NCBI GenBank assembly: GCA_022495005.1
Contig: JAGYXB010000440.1
Span: forward strand, 1,426,001-1,490,000
Length of the DNA: 64,000 bases
Direction of reading: 5' to 3'
Source: Rhyacophila brunnea
Lineage: Eukaryota; Arthropoda; Insecta; Trichoptera; Rhyacophilidae
Part shown: positions 43,476-54,345 of the stretch, piece by piece
Layout: each line of letters begins with the position of its first letter
Numbering within the stretch: the stretch's first letter is position 1
Made by a program: the position numbers and the translations under genes
Notes under the pieces: generated by a model
Databases searched by the model: none
What the model saw: the letters and a program-made list of their open reading frames with translations, nothing else
Told to the model about the DNA's origin: nothing

Positions 43476-44529
43476 TTATCAGGATATGCAAAAGTTAAAG
43501 TACCTACGTAGTAGTACCTATGTTTAAAGTTGCAAAGATCAATCATATCCAAAATGAATTCAATAAATGCAGTCATCTATATAAGTAGGTATATTTATTT
43601 TTAAATTAAAGCATGCAGCTATTAACACGTTCGTATTTTCAATAATATCCATTTACAAAAAGTTTCAAATCAACATTGTCCATAATATTATTTTAAATAA
43701 TAATAAGAACACACATTTTCTATAATACTATAATAAATTTTCAACATATTTGGTAGTTAATTAAAATAAAACGCAATAAGCCACAATAGACACATTTAAA
43801 AAACAACGTGTATTTTTGTATATCCGCGGGAAGAACTAACCCACTCTTCATAAACGACCGCTCCCCCAACTCGGGCACATCTATTTAAAAGTAAAGTAGG
43901 TACTACGTACTTATCTATAAAAATCAATAATATCCTAAATGAATTAAACAACAGCATTTACATATACCTATGTACCTATGTACATTTATTTTTTAAATTA
44001 AAAATGGTAGGTATTGCCATCTTTTTATTTTCAATAATGCATACTTACAAAAGGTTTCAAATCAACTAGTCCATTGTCCACACCAAAACAACAAAATATT
44101 GCTATTTCTGTAAGTTGCAATATTAATGTCTAAATAAAACACTTAAAAATACGTAATAAAACCATCGTAATACAAGAAACACACATTAGAAAATAGGTAG
44201 GTAAGTAGATTATAAATACAATCACATCGTATAGGTATATTATTTATGTAGTTTCAACATTAAATTATTTAAAACCAATAAAGACATCTCATAAAATTCG
44301 TATTGAATCTAATTGGAAGAGCAAACTAGCGCCACATGTTGTAGAATACGTATTCCACGGTGAAATGTATTCCACGGTGACGAAGAACTCGTCATTTGAT
44401 TAAATGTTGCACGAACTCATGTTTCACGTACTGCGGCACACGAATAAGTGTTCCACGAAGAACTGCATACGTACAAATTTCATGTAACCAATGTGCACAC
44501 GTAAATAATGATTTGATCGTGCATATATT

Positions 44530-44790
44530 TAAGTTCCAACGAGAAGAGAGTTCTTTTTTTATGTAGAGTCAGGCATAATCCGCAATAAAAAAACATTATG
44601 TTTAGAGCAAAATCAATTAAAACTACTAAGCACTAGACATAAACATAACCTCGTCTACTTTCTGTATCAAATCGTAACGAATGTATATTTATTTCATTAA
44701 TGAACGTTATTTCATTCGACAGAGCGACGCCCAATTGTCCTGGCGTCCAGTTTTCCCAGTGCCAATTTTTCACGAGTTAACCGTCTGACA
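44530..44790 (+). repeat. Dispersed repeat, partner of 63185-63430
   Basis: GAGAGTTCTTTTTTTATGTA, AGGCATAATCCGCAATAAAA, AATCAATTAAAACTACTAAG, TGTATCAAATCGTAACGAAT, ATTTCATTCGACAG and AATTGTCCTGGCGTCCAG occur in the same order, inverted, at 63185-63430. The class is unknown; the GCGCCCAxTTGTCCTGGCG end is distinctive. Confidence 0.75.
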
Positions 44791-45259
44791 AACTTATCCA
44801 CGGCATGGCTCCACCTCTCAGCACACGGTTTGTGCCAGTAGAAAACCAGTGAAATTATTGTTGTCCATCTTGAACGATATCTTCTTTGTAAAATATTCAC
44901 TGAAAAACTGTGAGAAGTCTACAGATTATGTAAAATAGACCACATTTAAAGAAAACATAAATCATTCGCCTTTATTTATCTTATGATTTCAGAGACTTCA
45001 CAATAATTAATGACTATTTTCCCATTTAATTTAGATAGCTACCAACACGTTATCCCTAAATTATCTTTGTTACTGCGAGCGGCGATATTATTTGATGCAG
45101 ACGACGCAATCAATTATACGAAAGATTTTGAAAGGAGGCTTCGAAACAGTTACATGCATCTAACATTAAAAGGGCCTACAAGATGACCACTCAAACACAT
45201 ACGTATCTACGTGTACCTACTTACACAAAAAATAAGCCGCTAATATAATTATTGTCCTT
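44791..45259. other. Unannotated
   Basis: A 62-codon minus frame (44712-44900) partly overlaps the preceding repeat and is not supported. The rest is AT-rich. Confidence 0.4.
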
Positions 45260-46164
45260 CAGTGGCGAAGGGTGGAGGTAGGCTGTTAAGATCCGACAAA
45301 AATAGTCAACAATTAACTTTGTCAGTTATACGTATTTGTTTTAATTGAACTAAGTCTTCAATTAACAGATTGTATAGGTTACTTTTTTAAAGTTCAAATA
45401 AACCCTGCGAAAATAAAATAAAAAATAAGTTAATAGATAATAGTCAAAAAATAATCGTCTATCTATAAAACATGTAAAATCAAGCCATTACACCATACGT
45501 AATTTTGAATATTTTTTAGTTAGAATGATTTTTATCTACTGTGGTTTGCTTTAAGCAGGAGTTAATGAATTTTAAAAAACGAACCGACAATATAACTATT
45601 CTTAATTCAACGAAAATAAATAAGTTCATATTAATAAAAAAGTATGCACAATTTTGTCGTACTGCCCAAAATACATAAAAATTATTATGGTTTGGTTTAT
45701 TCATTCATCATCTGTACTACAACCCAATGTGGCTCTTGGCCGCCTCCAGGAAACGTCTCCACTCCCCTCTGTCTGCCGCAAGCTCCCTCCATCACCTCAG
45801 TATCAGGGATGCTGTGTCTTTCTATACAGTCCAGCCACCACAGTCTAGGTTTCCCGACCCTCCTTTTTCCTTCTGGTCTGTTGAAGAGAAGCCTCTTTGG
45901 TGGTTGGGTGTCTTCCATCCCTGAGACATGGCTTGCCCAACGAAGTTGCCCTACTGTCACGTGTGAGACTACAGGGGGATCTTCATACAATGCATATAGT
46001 TCGTGGTTTGGTTTAGGTAAGGTTTAATTAATTTTTAAAAACTAATCAATATCATATATAAATTGTAGTCTTAGTTCAATAAAACCAAATACGAATGACT
46101 GACTAAGTTTAATGTGCACTGTTTACGTCGAATCTTAACAGCCTACTTCCACCCTTCGCCACTG
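45260..46164. mobile_element. CAGTGGCG-family hAT MITE carrying a LINE insertion
   Basis: CAGTGGCGAAGGGTGGAGGT with GGCTGTTAAGATCCGAC opens the unit, and TCTTAACAGCC with CTTCCACCCTTCGCCACTG closes it. The flanking octamers TTGTCCTT and CTTTCATT agree at 5 of 8. Without the insertion at 45700-46003 the unit would be about 590 bp, close to its sisters at 13275 and 47420. Confidence 0.85.
45700..46003 (-). pseudogene. Non-LTR retrotransposon tail nested in hAT MITE
   Basis: A 12-bp duplication TGGTTTGGTTTA (45688-45699 and 46004-46015) flanks the insert, and the sister MITE at 13275 shows the empty site. On the minus strand it encodes GQLRWASHVSGMEDTQPPKR, RPEGKRRVGKPRLWWLDCIE then frame-disturbed GACGRQRGVETF, the standard WxGHVxRM and G+RRxGRPRxRWxDxxE tail of R1/jockey/RTE-type ORF2. 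Only the last 300 bases were inserted (5' truncation). Confidence 0.9.
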
Positions 46165-46809
46165 CTTTCATTTTCAGTAATAATTATATATGAAAAAAAT
46201 ACATTGATTTTTTACTAAGTACGTTGTTAGTTTTTACTGTGTGTAATTTTCTTAAAACAGCTAAAAAAATCTACTCCATTGATTAGATTCAAATCTTTCT
46301 TTCGCTTTGTGCGAAATACCAATACTGCCTCACCGCAGAATTCTCGCCGACATTATCTATTATGACCCTTTCCCCACCCAACACCTTTCTGAAAATGAAT
46401 TGGCGATGGGTGAGTGCAGGTCGCAGACCTTTTTCAAACCCTTTCCGATTCTGCCTGCATCCCGTTTTCGCACTCATTTATTTCCTTTTGTGAAACTTTC
46501 AGAATTGTCTATCTTTCCCAGTTTTATCCACCCCCTTTTCATTCACTGCAACTTTTCCTATCAAATACTTCGTTATTGGTAGTTTTCCAGAGACAAAGAC
46601 TCCGTCCATGCTCACAACACTAAAGAAAGACTTCATTCAGAAGGATTTGTTGCATTCAATAACATAATTATGTAAACGTTCTCAAATAAGTAGGTACCCG
46701 TTTAAATAACTTTCATAAAAGTTGTTACTTTTTTATTTGTATAAGTAATAGAGAAAGATAAAATAATAGTGCAAGGTCTTTATAATACAATTAGCTATGC
46801 CATGTGAAA
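46165..46809. other. Pyrimidine-rich unique segment
   Basis: 46280-46620 is rich in CTTTC and CCC tracts on the plus strand, with overlapping open frames but no protein family. There are no recognised repeat ends. Confidence 0.4.
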
Positions 46810-47192
46810 TGGTTACATGTAAATTGTACGTAAAACATTGTACAGTTCGCCGTGAGCTTTCTTATCGGAAAGAGATGACCGTATAATGTACAGTCTCCAA
46901 TTTTATTAGATGCAATATGAACATTTATTCAATTTTCATAGCTGATTTTAACAAAATTCATGAATTCAAGAATGAAAACCTAACTTAACCTAACAAATAA
47001 TACAATATATCGGCTATTTTCAAAATTTGTTTGCTGCTAGCTTCCTGTAAAGTGTAAACCGATAAGAACCGTGTTTTATTTAGACATGAATTTTATGTCA
47101 GTAGATACTATACGATCCAAAAAAGTTGGACGGTCTTTAAGATGATGTCTTATATTTATTGCGAACCGCATACGTACAAGTTTCCGGACACG
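46810..47192. mobile_element. Foldback-family element, reverse orientation
   Basis: It starts TGGTTACATGTAAATTGTAC and ends GTACAAGTTTCCGGACACG. Flanking ATGTGAAA and ACATGAAA agree at 6 of 8. The interior is the reverse of the 29707 copy: ATGAATTCAAGAATGAAAAC, CCTAACTTAACCTAAC, AATATATCGGCTATTTTC, CGATCC.AAAAGTTGGACGGTC. Confidence 0.85.
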
Positions 47193-47419
47193 ACATGAAA
47201 TACGCAAATAAAAATATTTAGTTACATTTACAACAAATGAAGATATAATAATATAGGTACTGCTTTTGATCATTTTCAAATCAATGAGATACATAGTATA
47301 TAATACAATAATACATAATATAATTAGTGACATAGGTACTTACATACTCAATGAGTTATTACACCGGATATTTTCATTAATAAACATAATATTTTTTTAT
47401 AATTAGGTACATACTGTAG

Positions 47420-47953
47420 CAATGGCGATGGGTGGAGGTAGGCTGTTAATATTCAACATAAATAGTGCACACTAAGCTTTGCCAGTCATACTTATTTGTT
47501 TTCATTGAACTAAGAATACAATTTGCAGATGGTGCTTGTTAGTTTTTTTGAATTCAATTAAACCCTGTCTAAACCAAACCATAATTATTTATTTATGCTG
47601 TGGGCGATCCAACAAAAATTGTGCACACTTATTACAGATGGTATTGGTTATTTTTTTTTTAATTCATTAAGCCCTGTTTAAGCCAAATCATAATCGATCT
47701 ATCTATAAAATATCTAAAAATATGTATGTTTTAATGGCATAATTTTAGATATTTTATAGATAAACGAATATTGTTTGACAATCATCTAATATGACATTGA
47801 TTAAGCGGGGTTGAATTTAATAAAAAATAACTAACAGACACTATCTACACATTATAGTTTTAGTTCAATTAAAATAAATACGTATGACTGACAAAGTGTA
47901 GTGGGCACTATTTATGTCGGATCTTAACAACCCACCTTCACCCTTCGCCACTG
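47420..47953. mobile_element. CAGTGGCG-family hAT MITE, copy 4
   Basis: CAATGGCGATGGGTGGAGGT opens and CACCCTTCGCCACTG closes the unit. Flanking octamers TACTGTAG and TAATGTTG agree at 6 of 8. The interior shows the family's own partial duplication: AATTCAATTAAACCCTG-type segments at 47552 and again near 47660. Confidence 0.85.
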
Positions 47954-48684
47954 TAATGTTGACACCTGGTGGGAATTGTTTTACTATGTAATAATCTCAG
48001 TTTCGGCAATTAGTTATCAGCTAATGAATTTTACCCCTCTTTCGACTATTAATTAGCTTGTCCGTAATAATAGAATTAGTATCCCTATAAGAAATTTATA
48101 AATGCAATTTTTCAAATAGTGTTCTATTCCAAATTTAAAACGCATACCGGGATGTCTATTTTGAGAAACCCTTAGAAGTTTTTCCTGTATAGCTGTCGGC
48201 CCGTTAAAATGGATGTGGTCAATTAATTTATTTAAGTGTAGGTTAATAGCGTGGAGTTGAGTGAAAATACGAAAGGCCGCTGTCCGCCATTTCGATTGTT
48301 TTGAATAACAACAATCTTCGACTGGAATAGCCAAACCGAAAGTTAAATACACACACAAAGAAAGCTGTCAGAGATGAACCGAAAAAAAGACTATGCGCTT
48401 ATTTCTTCATTTACTAAAGATAATAAAGGTGACTAGAATCGAACTATAAAATAAAAATGCGCTTGCCTCTTCTACCAGCGCCTCACCACACCACTTCGCC
48501 GCTGCTATCTGATCTTTTCACCTTCTCGTGATAATTTGTTTCAACTACGTTATTTTCAAGTGTTGTTTGATCTTAACGTCGAAATCTTTTGATATACCTA
48601 CATAATGTATTAAAATTAAATACTATTGATTTGGCACCAATAATGTTGTACAAATTTCATTAATATTGATCCAGTAGTTATAAC
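47954..48684. other. Unannotated, 101-codon minus frame
   Basis: The minus frame 48053-48358 (NLHLNKLIDHIHFNGPTAIQ is its most protein-like part) is moderately complex but has no splice signals or family I recognise. It may be a worn retroelement or host exon. Confidence 0.3.
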
Positions 48685-48921
48685 GATGGCCGCGATGGCC
48701 ACGTGGCTTAAATGCCGGCCTATAGAGTTGAGGGTCCCAGGTTCGAATCCTGGGTCTGGCAAGTACACATATTGTTTTTCAATCTGTGTATGAGTTATAG
48801 TATGGACCTAATAGGTTGAGCAAGTGGCTAACATCCATTTCTCGTAAAAATAAAATCTGTTAATACAAACCTCCACCCTGTGGAGGCCCATATGATCCTA
48901 TTAGGATCGGACATGGTCGAA
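48685..48921 (+). repeat. tRNA-derived SINE (SINE-1) with 9-bp TSD
   Basis: The head has A-box-like TGGCCACGTGGC and a perfect B-box GGTTCGAATCC in a perfect T-arm (CCCAG / CTGGG). The body runs TACACATATTGTTTTTCAAT, ACCTAATAGGTTGAGCAAGT, then a hairpin CCTCCA...TGGAGG (48870-48886) and the palindrome GATCCTATTAGGATC (48894-48908). AGTTATAAC flanks exactly (48676-48684 and 48922-48930). Three further copies are at 54798, 58514 and 58766, all minus. Confidence 0.9.
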
Positions 48922-48964
48922 AGTTATAACTGAACAAACAGACGAACCACCAAAAATCTTAAAT

Positions 48965-49190
48965 AATACATTGCCCTTAGGTAGAATATACGTTTTACAA
49001 CTTTGCACTTTTGTTGCACTTTTTACTATACTGATACATACGCCTTTTTGCCTGATTACCTCGCATAAAATAAGATCAAATAATGACATTCACTTGTATT
49101 ATAATTATAATATGTATCTAGTAGTAAATAAATAAATAGATATAAAAATGTATTTTTATCCTAGAGCCGGAGTGCAGAGTTATGAAGCAT
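48965..49190 (-). repeat. Dispersed repeat, partner of 120-345
   Basis: This is the reverse complement of 120-345, with the CTAGAGCCGGAGTGCAGAGT and AAATAAATAGATATAAAAAT landmarks. Lengths are similar and the ends are not defined. Confidence 0.6.
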
Positions 49191-50225
49191 ATATTCTATA
49201 ATCTATAATATATCATGTGAATAGTCAAAATGCAAATATTTCCAAATTTTAAGCAGAAATCTCAATTTTATCATTATTTATACATCGTCACCTCAATACT
49301 ACAACTATATAACTTGATTTTCACTGTTTTTGAGATAGCTATTGAATATGATTCTACATTTTCATCTTTACGAAATGATAAGACTAGATAAGTCAGAAGT
49401 TAATGGGAACTGTATTAATTTTATGTTTGAAAATCTTAGATCTCTTTAAAACCATAAATGCATTAAATAAATACAATAAAATATCTACAATATTTTTTTC
49501 ATTTAATTGAACATTATTTAAATGTTTCTAATTAGACAAAGCATAATTCTACATTTTTAATTTAAATAATAACTATAGCCTAGATAAAGTAAAGTTTAAA
49601 TTTCGTTTTCCCAACAATGACCAAATCAGAGTTATTTAGTTGTAGTATAGAGGTGACGATACATTTATACTTAGATAATTTTCCATCCATTCCCTAAGCC
49701 AAATCGGAGGCTGTTACATCGTGCCTAATTCTGTGTTTCTTTTACTTTCTATCGCCACATGATTGTATAATATATTATATACCTAACTATCCCATACTTA
49801 TTTCGTGGACTAATTGTCCTACTTTGACGTATATATTATTATAGCACGAAAATGTGTCTAAAATCGCAAATTCGAAACCGCAAATATAAATTTGGTTCTT
49901 GCTTTTCAGTCTTGTTGACAAAATCTGGCGCCACACATTCTGAATAAATATATAATACTATTCACTACGGATTGATTAGTGTTGTTACTGTTGATCCACA
50001 CTGTATATTTATACTCTCAGCCAAGCAATAATGGTTCCCATAAATATCATTGTGGTTTTACTGCACATTTGTGTTTGCTTTTCCGTGTCCAGATTATTCT
50101 ACATACTTAATTATACTGAAGTATAATTCCAAGTTTAATGCAATAACACATTCAATACATTGATGCATCAATCACAACAGATGTCATCTGTCAAATGTCT
50201 TTGCTATACATATTAGTATATTATT
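49191..50225. other. 1 kb AT-rich DNA, nothing recognised
   Basis: No coding, RNA or repeat features were recognised in this stretch. Confidence 0.5.
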
Positions 50226-50258
50226 AATTCTCCTGGTTGTAATTTGATCGTTTCGCAG

Positions 50259-50400
50259 TTTGGGAAAAGAACATGATTCACCACCTGACATCTCCACCCG
50301 CCATATATATGCAGATGCAATTTGTGCAAGGCCACCGTTCATGACGCTACAAACGTGTCAGAACGAAAAGATTTTAGTGCCGCACTTCCTTGTCCTGTAA
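50259..50400 (+). CDS. Candidate terminal exon, function unknown
   Basis: After AATTTGATCGTTTCGCAG (acceptor ending 50258) one frame stays open for 46 codons: LGKEHDSPPDISTRHIYADA, ICARPPFMTLQTCQNEKI, LVPHFLVL and TAA at 50398-50400. The stretch is balanced in base composition. An AATAAA at 50441-50446 could be its polyadenylation signal, which would make this the last exon of a plus-strand gene. I recognise no family, and the evidence is compositional only. Confidence 0.3.
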
Positions 50401-50974
50401 CGAAGCTGCATGGGACTGATGTAGCAACCATGCACGTGCTAATAAAGAATTTTAGAAAATAAAAAGAATCTTGAGTTCCTTTGCCGTCATTTATCATTAA
50501 TGACATGAAATATCGCATATATGGCGAACCTATTGCACGCGTTTGAAGATAAAAACATACTATAGGAAATAATAAATGACAGATCGCATTGTATACAAAA
50601 TAGCAGGCAAATACTCTTCAAGAATAAGCATTACGTTGAATATAAAAATATAATTGCATAGGTCGGTCTTTAGGATTTATGCGTCATATATAATATTATC
50701 ACACTTACCTCATTAGGCGGCGGGGAATACCGCACCGCGAACTTCTAATTTTGATCGATTTACAATGCTGAGACCACTGTACCGAGATAATGCCTCATCT
50801 GATCGTAGCAATTCTGGTATCAATTTGTGCGTAAAGAACCAAAATAATGTATACGTGAACAAAAAAAAATCATTTCTACCAACAAAAAACGCCTGCACCA
50901 AATAATAAACAAAAACGTGGTTGAGCTAGTAGTAGTAATTCTGGCAGACAGTTTTAAAATTGGTGGACCGAAAC

Positions 50975-51703
50975 CATATCCGGAAATTTGTACGTAAACA
51001 GTTCACCGCAGAACACTTATTCGTGCGCCGCAGTACGAGAAACATGAGTTCGTGTAACATTTAATCAAATGACGAGTTCTTCGTTGAACATTTCACCGTG
51101 GAGTATATTTATTTTGTACGTATGCTACAACAATTTTATGAGATGTCTTTACTAGGTTAGGTTAGATTAGGTTAGGTAAGGTTAGGGTTAGTCTGATTGG
51201 AACAGTACTATTTGAAAAATATCGCCGCATTTTGTAAGATACGTACAAATGTATTCCACGCTGATGTTCAACGAAGAACTTGTCATTTGATAAAATGTTA
51301 TACGAACTCATGTTTCACGTACTGCGGCGCACGAATAAGTGAAGCGCCTAGTTTCAAAAGCCCCTAAAACGGTTTTAGGCAGTTCTGAGAAAAATGAGAA
51401 AAAATCATATCTATAAATCTGTGAACTTTATGTATTTATTTTTTAATTCGTTACATTCTAAAGAGTATTTTGGCTTTGCATTTTAGGGGTATTTGAAAAG
51501 CACACCCACCCATTTTAGCGGGTTTTGAACTTTACCCTAATTTTTGATCATATGTATTAACGGTTTTTGGCGTTTTATAAAGTTCAATTAATATAGGTAA
51601 CAAAAATATCCATCTAAACACATATCTAATTCAAAAATTTTCAAAAACCGTTTTAGATGCTTTTGAAACTAGGCGCTGCATACGTACAACTTACATATAA
51701 CCA
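50975..51703. mobile_element. Foldback element with exact 8-bp TSD and nested MITE
   Basis: It starts CATATCCGGAAATTTGTACG and ends GTACAACTTACATATAACCA. ACCGAAAC flanks exactly (50967-50974 and 51704-51711), and the 36919 hAT copy shows the empty site. The arms match the 19217 element, and the loop at 51155-51200 is GTTAGGTTAGATTAGGTTAG-type repeat. The right arm is interrupted at 51343-51677. Confidence 0.92.
51343..51677. mobile_element. MITE with about 35-bp inverted ends, nested
   Basis: AGCGCCTAGTTTCAAAAGC then CCTAAAACGGTTTT is repeated in complement at the other end (AAAACCGTTTTAGATGCTTT then TGAAACTAGGCGCT). It replaces about 14 bases of the surrounding foldback arm instead of adding a clean duplication. 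Confidence 0.75.
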
Positions 51704-51860
51704 ACCGAAACGTATGTTGTAATTGAAAAAAGCGATAAAGCTATATGTATGCTATATTCTGTGAGTGGTAGGTATCTAGAATATCATCATTTTTTATATA
51801 GAATTCTTAAAAAAAAAAAATATTTCTCCCCCATGAAAAACTGCTCGGCAGTCATTGATA

Positions 51861-52690
51861 CCAAAGTATTGTGTCACTTTTATTCCTGTGGTGCGATTTG
51901 AAAATCACAAATAGTCCGGAATGCTATTTTAAGTTTATTTCACCTACCTACTTAATCATGTCGTTATGAAATGGCATTGCTTTAATTGTTGTGAAACGGC
52001 TGAGACATTTAACGCTTTGACTAATTAGCTGACACTGTATTCTAAACGCACTGTATCTTTTGGGCAGTCTTCCAAAATACTGACAGATACAGCTCATTAA
52101 ATTTGCTGGTTGACTCGAATAATTAAATCTTTTTTGAAAGATTACACGGTTAATTTGAAAGAGATTTTTTACTCTAAGCAGGCTCGCACATATAAACTCC
52201 TGCAACACATCAACTACATTCTTCGGTGTTTTGTAAAAAAGGCGAATTAACCAAAATGCTATTTTACAGCAGGAGGATTTTTAACTTTTAACATTTATTT
52301 GTTAACTACCTGTGTATGATTATAAATGTCTAACAAGTTTATAATAAAGCTTAGAAAGAATACTGTCCTTATAATAGGCTTTATAATATAATATTTTAAA
52401 AGGCCTAATATGTCACATTCGGTTTTTATTCATAATACTAAGTGGATATTCGCCCTTACGATTATCGTTCTTAAGTGCTTTCCTGTGGAGATACAAATTC
52501 GCCGTTTTTACACAACAAAGCTAGTGAGGTACATACCTATTGTTTTTTCATTAAAATCTCAATTTCGCCAAAATGGTTGATTCCCCCTTTTTACAAAACA
52601 CCGACGAATATCACAATTCAGTTGAAATTCACATAACACGTCATGTAGTGGAATGCAGTTTAACATTTTTAATAGTAAGATTTAAGAACT
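51861..52690. other. Unannotated
   Basis: An 86-codon minus frame at 51948-52208 has no recognised family or splice sites. The rest is AT-rich. Confidence 0.4.
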
Positions 52691-53110
52691 ATGTTTTTTC
52701 TTCCTCTTCTTCTTTCACCTTGTCACGACCCAGCATTGGGGCATAAGGCAAGCACAAGCTAGCGCCACTTCCCTCGGTCCATCGCCAACTCTTGCGCATC
52801 ACGCCATTTCAGACCTGCAGCATGTAAGTCGCTTTTGTAGCACCGCTGCAGGGTGTGAGGGAGGGCTTGACGCTGTGCCACAAGGGTGCGAAGTGTCTGC
52901 ACTCTTTGGCGGCATCCGGAACACGTGTCCCAGCCACGTAAAGCGTTTACCTCAATCACCTAAGACTGCTGTGTCCGGTGTCTCAGGCGTTTGTAACGCG
53001 GTCGTACCAATGTACCCCTAAGATTCGGCGGAGACATCGATTCTCAAAACTCAAAAACTGAAACCCTTGAAGCTTAGTAAGATGCCGTGTCTCATAGCCA
53101 TACAGCTATC
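52691..53110 (-). pseudogene. Non-LTR retrotransposon RT C-terminus, decayed
   Basis: On the minus strand, FLSFENRCLRRILGVHWYDR, then RVTNA and (after frameshifts) FAPLWHSVKP and ASLCLPYAPMLGRDKVK correspond to the copy at 25430. The 3' side ends in a GAAGAAGAGGAAGAA tail (plus-strand TTCTTCCTCTTCTTC at 52690). There are multiple stops and frameshifts; it is 5'-truncated. Confidence 0.8.
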
Positions 53111-53284
53111 GTTATCTGTAGAGAACCTGCCAAACATTTCAGAATTAATTCGTTTGTAATTTCTAATCCTAGATTTATGTAAATATTGCTATTTCTAAAT
53201 TAATGAATGCAACTTTACTAATATTTCCAATTACTTCTTATTTATTAAAATCACTTCTTCTACACCGGACAATATTTTATATTA
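53111..53284. other. AT-rich spacer
   Basis: Nothing was recognised. Confidence 0.4.
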
Positions 53285-53655
53285 AAAACGGCAAATAATT
53301 TTCAACGGTAGGTGCGACGAAATTTCTCACTCGTCGCCAGCTGGAGTCGCCAATCGGATACCTACAGTCGAAGTGTGCGCACGTCGATTTGTTTTGTCAT
53401 GGCGTCGGATGAAAATATTCTTAAATCGTGTAAAGAAGACTAAAAAACTTTACGTATGTACATAAAAAAGAAAACATGTCAATGAATATACTATTATTAT
53501 TTGTAATATAACAATAAACATAACATTAAATGGACGCATGTTGGATTTTTATGACAAATTATATTTCGTTCGGCACGCGTCATTTGCACAATCCGCGCAT
53601 CGCCTAGCCACGATCTTTTTAGACCATGCCTCAACTTTACTGAAGTATAGCCTTA
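53285..53655 (+). mobile_element. Family D MITE, left end trimmed
   Basis: The copy starts within the left TIR at AAACGGCAAATAATTTTCAA and ends CTGAAGTATAGCCTTAA. The interior matches 20990-21351 with an extra 20-30 bases around GCTGGAGTCGCCAATCGGAT. Confidence 0.78.
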
Positions 53656-53959
53656 ATCACATGACAGTTATGTCGATATAGTATCATGTTGACTTTTCTA
53701 CGGTTTGATAAAGTTGAAGATCCATCGATTCCCTGTGTACGGAACGCCTAATGGAAACACAATTTTTTTCTATTCGCCATTGATAAGCCAATAAATCAAC
53801 AAACAACATTTGTACGAAAATAATCTGTTTTTTGTCGTTTACCTACCCACCTCAGTTGTCAAGAAAACACGTCAAAAACAGTGTGACGTCTAAACGAAAA
53901 TACGTTTCACTGTAAATACAGAACTCATATGAATAATATGTACATACTAAACTTATTAT

Positions 53960-54345
53960 TTTACAACGTTTTTATTAGCTCGTATTCTTGTTTGTCCGGT
54001 GGTTGTTTGTCCAGTACAATCTTGCAATCGATTTTTAACTAACTTCCCGACTAGCTAGACATTTAAAACTTTTTGAATATATCAGAACACGATGTCAATG
54101 CATTCTTTTAATACTTTTAGCCATCTTTAAGTAGAATTGAATTCATTTTTAGTTAATTCTGTTTTGTGTAAAAAGTTATTTCGGAAGAAATCCATAATCC
54201 ACTATTATTCGTTGCTAAGGCGGTGGTACGTGCATTACTACTATGGAAATCAAAATGACATTTTAGTATTCTATATTTGTTTGTTTGTTTGTTTTTTATT
54301 TACTTCATATCAAGTACAAGTTTGAGCATATTGAGCATAATAATT
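53960..54345 (+). repeat. Family C copy 5
   Basis: It runs from ACAACGTTTTTATTAGCTCG to TTGAGCATATTGAGCATAAT. It is truncated before the CGTGGTATATAAAAAG end and lacks the CCTAGCAACTAAATTATTAA block, indicating an internal deletion. Confidence 0.75.

Larger units (their letters stand above)
38696..44490. mobile_element. Giant (5.8 kb) foldback transposon with exact 8-bp TSD
   Basis: The left end CGTATCCGGAAATTTGTACG and the right end ACAAATTTCATGTAACCA are the two family termini seen in the short foldback copies. The exact octamer ATGTGCAC flanks the whole unit (38688-38695 and 44491-44498). The arms 38696-39060 and 44130-44490 are inverted homologues through CACTTATTCGTGTGCCGCAG, ACATGTGGCGCT, AATACGAATTTTATGAGATG and TTAATGTTGAAACTACATA. 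The interior holds further direct and inverted repeats, tRNA-like boxes, a hAT MITE (39754-40563), a family E piece (41719) and a palindrome (42292). No transposase frame exceeds 70 codons. Confidence 0.82.
50740..51860 (+). pseudogene. hAT element remnant, interrupted by a foldback element
   Basis: 50755-50974 and 51712-51860 together parallel the interior of the hAT element at 36919, including GATAATGCCTCATCTGATCG, CCTGCACCAAATAATAAACA, TTGGTGGACCGAAA, then AAAAGCGATAAAGCTATATG and AACTGCTCGGCA. Here the transposase start is lost (the ATG context is mutated and stops appear). The foldback insertion at 50975 splits it. Confidence 0.65.

Noticed and set aside
48685..48765. Genuine tRNA gene
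   Set aside because: The T-arm is perfect, but the block is the head of a 237-bp SINE with its own TSD and other copies in the window.
51948..52208. 86-codon minus-strand frame as a host exon
   Set aside because: Protein-like in places but without splice signals, start context or family resemblance.
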